The notes under the pieces: model-generated | The model's database searches: none | Told to the model about the DNA's origin: nothing | The model's input: only the letters and a program-made list of their open reading frames with translations | DNA from: Pseudoteredinibacter isoporae | GTDB taxonomy: Bacteria; Pseudomonadota; Gammaproteobacteria; Pseudomonadales; Cellvibrionaceae | NCBI RefSeq assembly: GCF_011602085.1 | Contig: NZ_JAAONY010000002.1 | Location: forward strand, 992,001-1,056,000 | Direction of reading: 5' to 3' | Length of the DNA stretch: 64,000 nucleotides | Part shown: positions 57,290-64,000 of the stretch, piece by piece | Layout of the letters: the number at the start of each line of letters is the position of its first letter | Position numbering within the stretch: position 1 is the first letter of the stretch | Translations under genes and position numbers: made by a program

Positions 57290-58612
57290 ATGAGCACCAT
57301 TAATACCGAGCACTACTGGCTACCGTTTACCCCGAACCGGGCCTTTAAAAAGAACCCCAAGATTTACACCAAAGCACAGGGCATGACCATGACTCTGGCC
57401 GATGGCCGTGAAATCCTTGATGCCACCGCCGGTTTATGGTGTACCAATGCTGGCCACAGCCGCCCGGAAATCGCCGAAGCGGTTCACAAGCAACTGCTGG
57501 AAATGGACTACGCCAACCCCTTCGGCTTTGCTCACGAGAAAGCGTTTGAGCTGGCCACCCGCCTGAGCGAAGAAATTGCTCCTGCGGGCGTTAACCGTGT
57601 ATTTTTCACCAACTCCGGTTCTGAATCCGTCGATACGGCTCTGAAAATTGCCCGCGCCTACTGGCGTAAACGCGGCCAGGGCGGCAAAACTCGCTTTATT
57701 GCCCGCCAAAAAGCCTATCACGGCGTTAACATGGGTGGTGTGTCGGTTGCCGGCCTGACCCCAAACCGTGCAGTCTTTGGTCAAGGCCTGGAAGTGTCTC
57801 ACTTGAGTCATACCCGCCTGGAAGAAAATGCGTTCAGTCGCGGTCAAGGCGAACATGGTGCGGACAAGCTGGCTTATGAACTGGAACAGCAAATCGCCAT
57901 GTACGATGCCAGCAACATTGCGGCGGTTATTATCGAGCCAATGGCCGGTGCCGGTGGTGTGATTATTCCACCTAAAGGTTATCTGGAAAAAGTTCGTCAG
58001 ATCTGTAACGACAACGATATCCTACTGATTTTTGATGAGGTGATTACGGCCTACGGTCGCCTGGGTGACGGTTCTGCTGCACGTGTTACAGGCGTGACTC
58101 CGGACATCATCACGACCGCCAAAGGCCTGACCAATGGCGCCGTTCCAATGGGCGCGGTTCTGGTCAGCCAGGATGTTCACGATGCCTTTATGCAGGGCCC
58201 GGAAAACGCACCTGAATTCTTCCACGGTTATACCTACTCATCCCACCCGGTTGCCTGCGCGGCGGCGCTGGCCACTCTGGATATCTACAAGAACGAGCAG
58301 TTATTCCAGCGTGCCGGGGAAATGGCCAAACCTTGGGAAGATGGTATTCATCGTTTGGATGACAGCGAGTTCACTACCGATGTTCGTAACTGGGGATTGG
58401 TTGGCGCGATTGATTTTAAGAGTGGCCCTGCCGCGAATGGCATCGATGGCCTGACACGCGCTCAGAGTGTTGCGGCAAAAGCCTTGGAAAAAGGAATTAC
58501 AGTTCGTGCGGCTGGCGATACCATCATGATGTCGCCGCCTCTGATTATTGAACAATCCCACATCGATCAGATCTTCGATGCCTTGCAGGAAGCAATCAAC
58601 GAGGTTCAATAA
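57290..58612 (+). CDS. Class III omega-aminotransferase (beta-alanine:pyruvate type)
   Basis: 440 residues from the ATG at 57290 behind GTGAGGA. Fold-type I PLP enzyme: FFTNSGSESVDTALKIARAY, IFDEVITAYGRLG and the PLP lysine in TTAKGLTNGAVPMGA. It looks like omega-amino acid:pyruvate transaminases, which use beta-alanine, taurine, gamma-aminobutyrate or aromatic amines; the exact donor cannot be told. Single gene, ended by a strong bidirectional hairpin. Confidence 0.88.
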   Translation: MSTINTEHYWLPFTPNRAFKKNPKIYTKAQGMTMTLADGREILDATAGLWCTNAGHSRPEIAEAVHKQLLEMDYANPFGFAHEKAFELATRLSEEIAPAGVNRVFFTNSGSESVDTALKIARAYWRKRGQGGKTRFIARQKAYHGVNMGGVSVAGLTPNRAVFGQGLEVSHLSHTRLEENAFSRGQGEHGADKLAYELEQQIAMYDASNIAAVIIEPMAGAGGVIIPPKGYLEKVRQICNDNDILLIFDEVITAYGRLGDGSAARVTGVTPDIITTAKGLTNGAVPMGAVLVSQDVHDAFMQGPENAPEFFHGYTYSSHPVACAAALATLDIYKNEQLFQRAGEMAKPWEDGIHRLDDSEFTTDVRNWGLVGAIDFKSGPAANGIDGLTRAQSVAAKALEKGITVRAAGDTIMMSPPLIIEQSHIDQIFDALQEAINEVQ

Positions 58613-58620
58613 GCCATAAA

Positions 58621-58658
58621 AAATGCGCCAATAACGATCAAGTGTTATTGGCGCATTT
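58621..58658. terminator. Bidirectional terminator between aminotransferase and csrA
   Basis: AAATGCGCCAATAAC and GTTATTGGCGCATTT are perfectly complementary over 15 bp with an 8-nt loop. The minus strand has a T-run after the stem (csrA side) and the plus strand a shorter one, so it can stop both convergent transcripts. Confidence 0.88.
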
Positions 58659-58706
58659 ACCTTGGATCAATTCAATAGCGCTTGTTAATAGCGTTGGCCC
58701 GCTGCA

Positions 58707-58919
58707 TCACTTTTTCGCGGTGCCCGACTTCTCTTTGCTCAAGCTGCTCATAATGCTTTCCAGCAGACCTTCGGGTGCAATTTCTTCGCGATAAACTCTT
58801 ACTGAGTCGGGGGCACTTACACCAACAGCCACCTGGCGACCTGAAATTGACACAATTTCTATACAAATATCATCGCCTATGATCAGTTTTTGACCGGCTT
58901 TTCGTGTCAAAGTAAGCAT
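58707..58919 (-). CDS. csrA: Carbon storage regulator CsrA (RsmA-like)
   Basis: 70 residues. MLTLTRKAGQKLIIGDDICI and VGVSAPDSVRVYREEI retain the RNA-binding beta strands and the critical arginine (E. coli R44 equivalent). The tail from about residue 50 (PEGLLESIMSSLSKEKSGTAKK) is longer and more basic than in typical 61-65-residue CsrA. It regulates mRNA translation by binding GGA motifs. Divergent from the cold-shock gene across a 653-bp gap. Confidence 0.92.
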   Translation of the reverse strand: MLTLTRKAGQKLIIGDDICIEIVSISGRQVAVGVSAPDSVRVYREEIAPEGLLESIMSSLSKEKSGTAKK

Positions 58920-59340
58920 GATTATGTTCCACTAATTGCTACGGTTGTTACCCAGTCAAATGGCCCATCCGTGAGACTTCTTTTGACTATGTTTTCCGGC
59001 TTATGACAGGGTTGGCAACCTTCCCTTTTTACTGCTCCATGCAATGCACAAAATTGGGGCTTTGCGCTGACTTGTGGGTAAATTGCGGGTTCCGCTGTCT
59101 ACTTTGTAACGCCGGAAGGTTAACTCTGTCACAAAAAATGACTTTTTTGACTCATGCAGAAGCATGGAAAGGCGTGAACGGTGATCAAATCGCTTAAATT
59201 CACACAGAGGTTTGAGTAATAGTCAACCGCTTGGGAGGGCTTAGTATGGTGGATTTGTTGATCAAGTCATCGAAATGAAACATTGATCTGGCAAAAATCT
59301 TTCCTGTATAGGCAGAATGAGTTCCCCACAGGGAAATTAT
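58920..59340. other. Long A/T-rich divergent gap with small hairpins
   Basis: No convincing gene. Hairpins CATGC-agaa-GCATG (59153-59166) and TTCCC-caca-GGGAA (59322-59335) are present. ACAGGGAAAT (59328-59337) matches the CsrA consensus ACANGGANGU at all but one position and overlaps the site used by the small frame at 59341. A 64-aa frame at 59003 has no supporting ribosome-binding site. Confidence 0.4.
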
Positions 59341-59445
59341 ATGTCAGAATCCGTGCATCAAAGTAGTCGTTGTGCCACTGAGGTCCTCTCTGATCGCAGC
59401 AGCCAAAACCACAATAATAAGGTGCGAGTACGTAAAAATTGGTGA
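59341..59445 (+). CDS. Possible 34-aa small protein
   Basis: ATG with AGGGA seven bases upstream opens a 34-codon frame starting MSESVHQSSRCATEVLSDRS and ending in a basic patch KVRVRKNW. It is short, so could be chance, but it has a proper ribosome-binding site in a long gap between csrA and the cold-shock gene. The site lies in a small hairpin resembling a CsrA target. Confidence 0.35.
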   Translation: MSESVHQSSRCATEVLSDRSSQNHNNKVRVRKNW

Positions 59446-59512
59446 AAGCGATTCGCTGTAGTTCATTCGCCTGTCGTTTTTACATGAATCCAGCCAATCC
59501 AGGTTGGTAAAT

Positions 59513-59529
59513 GCCTCAATGATTGAGGC
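59513..59529 (+). repeat. Hairpin in the cold-shock gene leader
   Basis: GCCTCAAT-g-ATTGAGGC, 8-bp arms about 45 bp before the cold-shock ATG. Its position suits a temperature-responsive leader structure; this is inference. Confidence 0.45.
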
Positions 59530-59572
59530 CCTGGATCCGCAGAAGCGGAGCAACACGAAGAAAGAGAGAGAT

Positions 59573-59782
59573 ATGTCCAGTCCAGTTGAAGGAACCGTTA
59601 AGTGGTTCAACGATGAAAAAGGCTTCGGCTTTATTGAGCAAGAAAGCGGTAAAGATGTGTTCGTTCATTACAGTGCAATTGAAGGTTCAGGGCGACGCAC
59701 CTTGCAAGACGGCCAGCGCGTAAGCATGGTTGTTACCCAGGGCGAAAAAGGCCCACAAGCAGAAAACGTTGTTCCGCTTTAA
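59573..59782 (+). CDS. Cold-shock domain protein (CspA family)
   Basis: 69 residues from the ATG at 59573 behind GAAAGAGAGAG. RNP1 KGFGFI and RNP2 VFVHY motifs are intact. An RNA chaperone of the CspA family, though which paralogue cannot be told. The frame could be extended upstream to 59504, but the extension is not family-like. Confidence 0.95.
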   Translation: MSSPVEGTVKWFNDEKGFGFIEQESGKDVFVHYSAIEGSGRRTLQDGQRVSMVVTQGEKGPQAENVVPL

Positions 59783-59814
59783 TTCAGCTGGATATACATC
59801 GTTTAAAAACGATT

Positions 59815-59846
59815 GGCGCCCTGTCCCAGACACGGCGCCTTTGTTT
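59815..59846 (+). terminator. Terminator after the cold-shock gene
   Basis: GGCGCC (59815-59820) and GGCGCC (59834-59839), with inner TGT/ACA pairing, are followed by TTTGTTT. It lies between this gene and the convergent purU. Confidence 0.65.
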
Positions 59847-59864
59847 ATATAGCTTTTCTATTCA

Positions 59865-60740
59865 CTAACGGCTAAAGACCACGGTCTTGTTGCCATTAGG
59901 CAGAATTCTTTGTTGAGCAAACCAGCGTACTGCTCGACCCAGCACCCTTGACTCTATATCCCGGCCAATTTCAACCAACTCTTCCGGTTCATTAATGTGG
60001 CTGACCCGCTCAACATCCTGCTCAATGATCGGCCCTTCATCTAAATCTTCAGTGACAAAATGCGCCGTTGCACCAATCAACTTTACGCCGCGAGCGTAAG
60101 CTTGATGATAAGGCTTGGCACCTTTAAAACCCGGCAAAAAGGAATGGTGGATATTAATCGCGCGCCCTTTTAAAGCGTCGGTCATATTTGATGACAAAAT
60201 CTGCATGTAGCGCGCCAGCACCAGTAGATCCACATCCTGATCGTCAATCAATTCCAGGATCTGGGCTTCCTGCTCAGCTTTGTTGTCCGGACTGACGGGC
60301 ATATAGTGATAAGGAACGTCATACCACTCAACCAACTCACGCATATCTTCGTGATTGGAAACCACCGCAACAATGTCCACGGGCAAACTGCCACGCTTCC
60401 AGCTGTTGAGCAAATTGTTCAAGCAGTGCCCCCATTTGGATACCGCAATAACAATGCGTGCGCGGCGATGAACATCACACAGCGACCACTGCATATCATA
60501 ACGCTCTGCAACGGCCTTGAATGCGGATTTAATATCGCCCAGGGGTTTGGCGCCTTCACTGGCCTCAAACACGGTACGCATAAAAAAGCGCTTGCTGTGA
60601 ACATCTTCAAACTGGGAAGACTCACGAATATTAAAGCCTTGCAAGGCAAATAGATTGGCAACAGCGGCAACAATGCCGGGCTTATCATCGCAACTTAAGG
60701 TTAAAACGATTTCGGATACGTGATTGGATTGTTGAGTCAT
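59865..60740 (-). CDS. purU: Formyltetrahydrofolate deformylase PurU
   Basis: 291 residues. N-terminal ACT domain (about 8-85, LTLSCDDKPGIVAAVANLF) followed by the formyl-transferase fold with INIHHSFLPGFKGAKPYHQA and GATAHFVTEDLDEGPII, which carry the catalytic Asn-His-Asp set. It hydrolyses 10-formyl-THF to formate and THF, balancing one-carbon units. Single gene. Confidence 0.96.
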   Translation of the reverse strand: MTQQSNHVSEIVLTLSCDDKPGIVAAVANLFALQGFNIRESSQFEDVHSKRFFMRTVFEASEGAKPLGDIKSAFKAVAERYDMQWSLCDVHRRARIVIAVSKWGHCLNNLLNSWKRGSLPVDIVAVVSNHEDMRELVEWYDVPYHYMPVSPDNKAEQEAQILELIDDQDVDLLVLARYMQILSSNMTDALKGRAINIHHSFLPGFKGAKPYHQAYARGVKLIGATAHFVTEDLDEGPIIEQDVERVSHINEPEELVEIGRDIESRVLGRAVRWFAQQRILPNGNKTVVFSR

Positions 60741-60986
60741 TGTTAATTTCTTAATATATCAGCAGACGTTCTGTCTCAATTTCTAAAGTACAGCGCCGCT
60801 TTGATTTGCTATAGTGCTAGTGCGCCCGGGTTTTACATCGGATGCTGCTAACAACAGGATTCCTGCAAAAAGAACAAACATCGTGACCTCAGTGGGATAT
60901 CTATGAGCGGCACCTATTGTAGAGTACCCCTGAGTAGCACCCGTTGTACTTGTAGCACCTGTAAAGCGTACCAGTGAGGATTAGCG

Positions 60987-62279
60987 ATGACTTGTCTCAT
61001 GCCAAGCAAAACAGGCCCCTTATCTCGATTGCTCTTATGCAGCCTATTGTGCTCGGCCGCTAGCCTAGCATATTCTGAAGTCGAATTTGCCAATGAGACG
61101 GCAATTGAAGACAAACAAACCACCAGCGACACCGTCGAAACACCCGAAAATAAGCAAGAACCCCTTCCGACCGGTGCCGAACTGCCACTTCCCGCCGAAG
61201 CCAAAGCGCAGCTCGATGAACTCGAAAACCGTCTGGCAACACTCCATGAGGAATCCGGTAATTTTTCGATTGCCAGCGGTGAAGTACTTCTGGAAATGGC
61301 AAAGGTTTATCAAGGCGCCAGACAATACGAAGAAGCCGGCAAGCTCTTGCGTCAGGCAATGCAGGTTCAAAGAATTAACCACGGACTCTACAGCGAACAA
61401 CAAATGCCAGCGGCCAAACTCCTGGTTGAAAATCTGGTCGCTGCCGGTCAGTGGAGCGATGCCCGAGAAAAACAGGAGTTTCGCCACTGGCTCGCCAATC
61501 GTTACCTCACAGAAAAACCGGATGAGCATTTAAAAATGCTGCTCAGTCTGGCTCAGTGGCAACTGCATGCTTATGTCTTTACCGGGCGCATTGACGATTC
61601 CCATGTTGCCGCCGCTCAAACTTTGTACCAGCAATATTTTAAAATATACAAAGAGCAGTCCGCACACCCTCACGATCAGGAAGACTTGGCAAAGGTGTTA
61701 CAAGGTTTTATCGCCAGTAACTATTTTTTATTGAAAAACAGAGAAAAAGAAGGCAGCAGCGGCTTCTCTGTTGTCGCCGGCCCAAATGATCCCCAGCTGC
61801 AGCAACAGCAGGAGCTGGAAGCCTTGCGCAGCAGTGTGTTTGTCAGCGGAAAAAAAGTTTTGAAAAGCATGCTGACCGAGGCCAGCAATGACAAGGAAAA
61901 AATAAAACAACTGACACTCAGCGGCGATTGGTTTTTACTGTTCGGAAAATTTAATACTGCCCGAAAACTGTATCTGGAAGCTCGAACCCTGGCGAATGCG
62001 GAAGGCATGCCTCCCCTGTTTCAGTCTCCAGTGGTTATTCCTGAATTGCCCGAATGGGAAGAAACCTTCACTCCAGGCCATGAACGCGCGCACATTATCG
62101 CCACCTTTGATATTGGCCGGGACGGCAGTGCCAGAAACATTCGGCTGGAAGAAAGCCATACAAAACTCAGGGGCAAAGTAAAACGGCAACTGCGTAAAAC
62201 CCATTTTCGTCCTGCACTCAATGAGGACGGCCGTTTTGTAATCAGTCGTGATGTTCAGCAAAGCTTTAGCTTTCCATAA
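60987..62279 (+). CDS. Exported TPR protein with TonB-like C-terminus
   Basis: 430 residues. Signal peptide LLLCSLLCSAASLAYS (about 14-30), an acidic linker (31-65), TPR-like helices (about 72-125 and 285-325) and a C-terminal AHIIATFDIGRDGSARNIRLEES to HFRPALNEDGR resembling the TonB energy-transducer domain. GAGGA precedes the start. Probably a periplasmic scaffold; I do not assign a function. First of three exported proteins that run to the window end. Confidence 0.75.
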   Translation: MTCLMPSKTGPLSRLLLCSLLCSAASLAYSEVEFANETAIEDKQTTSDTVETPENKQEPLPTGAELPLPAEAKAQLDELENRLATLHEESGNFSIASGEVLLEMAKVYQGARQYEEAGKLLRQAMQVQRINHGLYSEQQMPAAKLLVENLVAAGQWSDAREKQEFRHWLANRYLTEKPDEHLKMLLSLAQWQLHAYVFTGRIDDSHVAAAQTLYQQYFKIYKEQSAHPHDQEDLAKVLQGFIASNYFLLKNREKEGSSGFSVVAGPNDPQLQQQQELEALRSSVFVSGKKVLKSMLTEASNDKEKIKQLTLSGDWFLLFGKFNTARKLYLEARTLANAEGMPPLFQSPVVIPELPEWEETFTPGHERAHIIATFDIGRDGSARNIRLEESHTKLRGKVKRQLRKTHFRPALNEDGRFVISRDVQQSFSFP

Positions 62280-62394
62280 TAGTATGGGCATCAGAGTGTT
62301 ATTTATTGCCAATCGCATCAGGTAAACAGGGGAACTTGCCCAGTCGTACAGACTCCAATTCCCATGGTCTAATTGCCGCCAGACGAGTTCGATT

Positions 62395-63405
62395 ATGAAA
62401 TTAACAACAGCAAGAAAATTCCCTCGCAAGGCCGGGCCCGCCCTGTTGGCGATCGCCCTGAGCTTTTCACTGGCCGCCTGCAAGACCCAATCAACCAGCA
62501 GCCAGAGCCCCAGCGGTATTCCGGCCAGCAAACCACCATCCAGCAGCTCCCCGTCAAGCCCTTCACCCTCGGGCAGTTCAGGCTCTCAAAGCTCGAGCCA
62601 GAGCAGTAACAAGGGCTCGACCCAAAGTTCCTCCAGTCAAAGCTCAAGTAACAGTCCAGGTGGTAGCCAGGGTGAACGATCCAGCGAAGCTAACCCTGGA
62701 GGCAGCCCGGGTGCTCCTCAACCAGGCGCCTCCCAAGCCGGCGGGCCGAATGACAATGGCGACAGTGCTGGTGAACCCGGCGCTGAAGGCGAATCCGTTG
62801 AAGTACTCGACAGCCCCTATTACGATCAATACGACCCGACCAGCGATACCGGCGCGGACGTTTCCCAGGAGGGCACCTCCCCATCCGCCCGCTCCCAACA
62901 GGACGATGTCAGCTTTGATGAATCCCAGGGAGGCGGCGGCACAGCAGGGCAATCTAACGCGGAACGCCAAGCCAGCCTGGAAGCCGAGCTGGAAGGTTCC
63001 TTTGGCCGCTATGACGGGATGATTTTACGCGAGCGAGATAAAGTACTCGCCGAAGGCGCCAGCCGTGGCGCTGAAGACCAATTGGAACAAGAAGCGCCTG
63101 GCTTTGACGGCGAAGGCGGTTCCGAAGGTGGCGGCGGCAATCCTTATGGCGATCCCAAAACCCAAGCCGGCGGTCGCCAGCAGGGCGAAGAAGGTGATGG
63201 CCAGGCCCCGAATGAATCTCCCGAACAGGGCGGCGCTCCCGGAGCCCCTTCGGGCAACAATCTGCCAACCGTCCCTGACGATATTCCCGATGGCAGTGAT
63301 GACGATATCGTCGCCCGCCAGATTCGCGAAGCCGCCATGGCCGAGAAAGATCCCAAGCTGCGCGAAAAACTGTGGGAAGAATACCGTAAATACAAACAAC
63401 GATAA
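62395..63405 (+). CDS. Serine/glycine-rich lipoprotein of unknown function
   Basis: 336 residues. Lipoprotein signal with lipobox LAAC (Cys29). Residues about 30-105 are almost entirely Ser, Pro and Gly, and 105-300 are acidic and Gly-rich, so most of the protein is probably disordered. The last ~45 residues (DDDIVARQIREAAMAEKDPKLREKLWEEYRKY) are charged helix. It may span from the outer membrane to peptidoglycan; I recognise no family. Confidence 0.8.
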   Translation: MKLTTARKFPRKAGPALLAIALSFSLAACKTQSTSSQSPSGIPASKPPSSSSPSSPSPSGSSGSQSSSQSSNKGSTQSSSSQSSSNSPGGSQGERSSEANPGGSPGAPQPGASQAGGPNDNGDSAGEPGAEGESVEVLDSPYYDQYDPTSDTGADVSQEGTSPSARSQQDDVSFDESQGGGGTAGQSNAERQASLEAELEGSFGRYDGMILRERDKVLAEGASRGAEDQLEQEAPGFDGEGGSEGGGGNPYGDPKTQAGGRQQGEEGDGQAPNESPEQGGAPGAPSGNNLPTVPDDIPDGSDDDIVARQIREAAMAEKDPKLREKLWEEYRKYKQR

Positions 63406-63425
63406 GACCAACACGGGAAAGTAAT

Positions 63426-64000
63426 ATGCAGTCGTCAAACAAGCCACGGACTCTGGTGACACTCCTGCTATTGAGCCTGTTTCTGAGTGCCTGTGCCTCT
63501 CATACGGTGAAAACAACACGCTATGTACAGCTGCAACAGGAAACCGCCGAGATCCCTGAAAACCAGCTGCTCGATGTCGGTGTCGAACTGCTCGATCCAA
63601 ATCTCGAACAGATTGAAGAAGACGACAGCCTGGTCTTCGCCGAAGTGCGCAAAGCGGAATCCCATTATATGGCCGGGCATATTCGCGATGCCCTGCAAGC
63701 CAGCTCAGCCTGGGGCGCGGTGCGCTTGATTCCCAATCAGGGCACATTAGTGGATGTTCAAATGAGCGGTCGCATTTTACATTCCGATGGCGAAACGCTG
63801 GAAATGGCCATCAGCGTAAAAGACATCACCGGTCGCAAATGGTACGACAAAGACTACAAAGCCGTCGCTAGTCGCTACGCTTATCGCCGGGAAACGGCCA
63901 GCAAGGCCGATCCCTTCCAAACACTCTACCACCAGATCGCCAATGATCTTTTGCAGTATCGCAAACAACTGGAGCCGGAGTATTTGCGCCGCACACGATT
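63426..64000 (+). CDS. Lipoprotein, partial (runs off the right edge)
   Basis: 191 residues visible. Lipoprotein signal TLVTLLLLSLFLSAC (Cys23), then a globular domain with LDVGVELLDPNLEQIEEDD, ESHYMAGHIRDALQASSAWGAVRL and DITGRKWYDKDYKAVASRY. Family not recognised. It begins 20 bp after the Ser-rich lipoprotein gene, so the two are surely cotranscribed. The C-terminus is outside the window. Confidence 0.85.
   Translation, partial: MQSSNKPRTLVTLLLLSLFLSACASHTVKTTRYVQLQQETAEIPENQLLDVGVELLDPNLEQIEEDDSLVFAEVRKAESHYMAGHIRDALQASSAWGAVRLIPNQGTLVDVQMSGRILHSDGETLEMAISVKDITGRKWYDKDYKAVASRYAYRRETASKADPFQTLYHQIANDLLQYRKQLEPEYLRRTR

Noticed and set aside
59003-59197. 64-codon frame between csrA and the cold-shock gene
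   Set aside because: No ribosome-binding site, irregular composition and no recognisable features.
59344-59610. 88-codon minus-strand frame
   Set aside because: Overlaps the start of the cold-shock gene in antisense and has no translation signal.
62480-62720. Ser/Gly/Pro-rich stretch as a repeat element
   Set aside because: It is in frame within a lipoprotein with a sound signal peptide; it is coding low complexity, not a mobile or CRISPR repeat.

Overview
The window is a chromosomal segment of a gammaproteobacterium, most likely a marine or aquatic one with Cellvibrionales- or Pseudomonas-like gene order. This rests on the order lpxB-lpxA-fabZ-lpxD-skp-bamA-rseP-dxr-cdsA-uppS-frr-pyrH-tsf-rpsB with divergent map-glnD-dapC, the long form of DapD, and a complete MSHA type IV pilus locus. 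I saw no rRNA, tRNA, insertion sequence, prophage or CRISPR array. The genus assignment is inference only.

Region 1 (1-13.4 kb, all minus strand) is the envelope and translation block: lipid A synthesis (LpxB partial, LpxA, LpxD), FabZ, outer-membrane protein assembly (Skp, BamA), the RseP protease, isoprenoid/phospholipid/undecaprenyl enzymes (Dxr, CdsA, UppS), then Frr, PyrH, EF-Ts and S2. A hairpin attenuator lies between rpsB and tsf, and a terminator follows tsf. Region 2 (13.8-22.4 kb, plus strand) holds methionine aminopeptidase, the PII uridylyltransferase GlnD and lysine/diaminopimelate genes (dapC, dapD, dapE), interleaved with an unusual endonuclease III, a DUF4190 membrane protein and a YffB/ArsC-like protein. 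Region 3 (22.5-29.8 kb) is a mosaic of small operons: a 65-aa protein behind a PHO-box-like promoter, pdxB-xni-epmC-gamma-glutamylcyclotransferase, tusA, an ABM-domain protein, yheU with an exported methyltransferase, and gcvR.

Region 4 (29.8-47.7 kb, minus strand) is the MSHA pilus locus: mshI, a PilN-like gene, mshJKLMNEG, the pilin mshA, mshC, mshD, mshO, mshP and two successive 890-aa MshQ paralogues. No mshH, mshF or mshB is visible. MshE carries the MshEN domain that binds cyclic di-GMP in the family, and a DUF484-GGDEF diguanylate cyclase lies 4 kb beyond the locus. Region 5 (47.9-54.6 kb) carries trmL, a flavodoxin, mnmC, a glutaminyl cyclase-like protein, the diguanylate cyclase and trhP. 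With tusA, this makes four tRNA position-34 modification genes within about 28 kb.

Region 6 (54.6-64 kb) holds an AraC-GyrI regulator, a CobB sirtuin, a CPBP protease, a class III omega-aminotransferase, csrA, a cold-shock protein, purU and, at the right edge, three exported envelope proteins (a TPR protein with a TonB-like C-terminus and two lipoproteins, the last cut by the window end). The most interesting items are the paired MshQ proteins and the calcium-loop-like motif in the pilin, the endonuclease III with a re-spaced cysteine tail, the PHO-box-like promoter, a 34-codon reading frame whose ribosome-binding site resembles a CsrA site, and the signal-peptide-bearing methyltransferase. 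All functional statements come from reading the sequence and from family knowledge; no database search was run.
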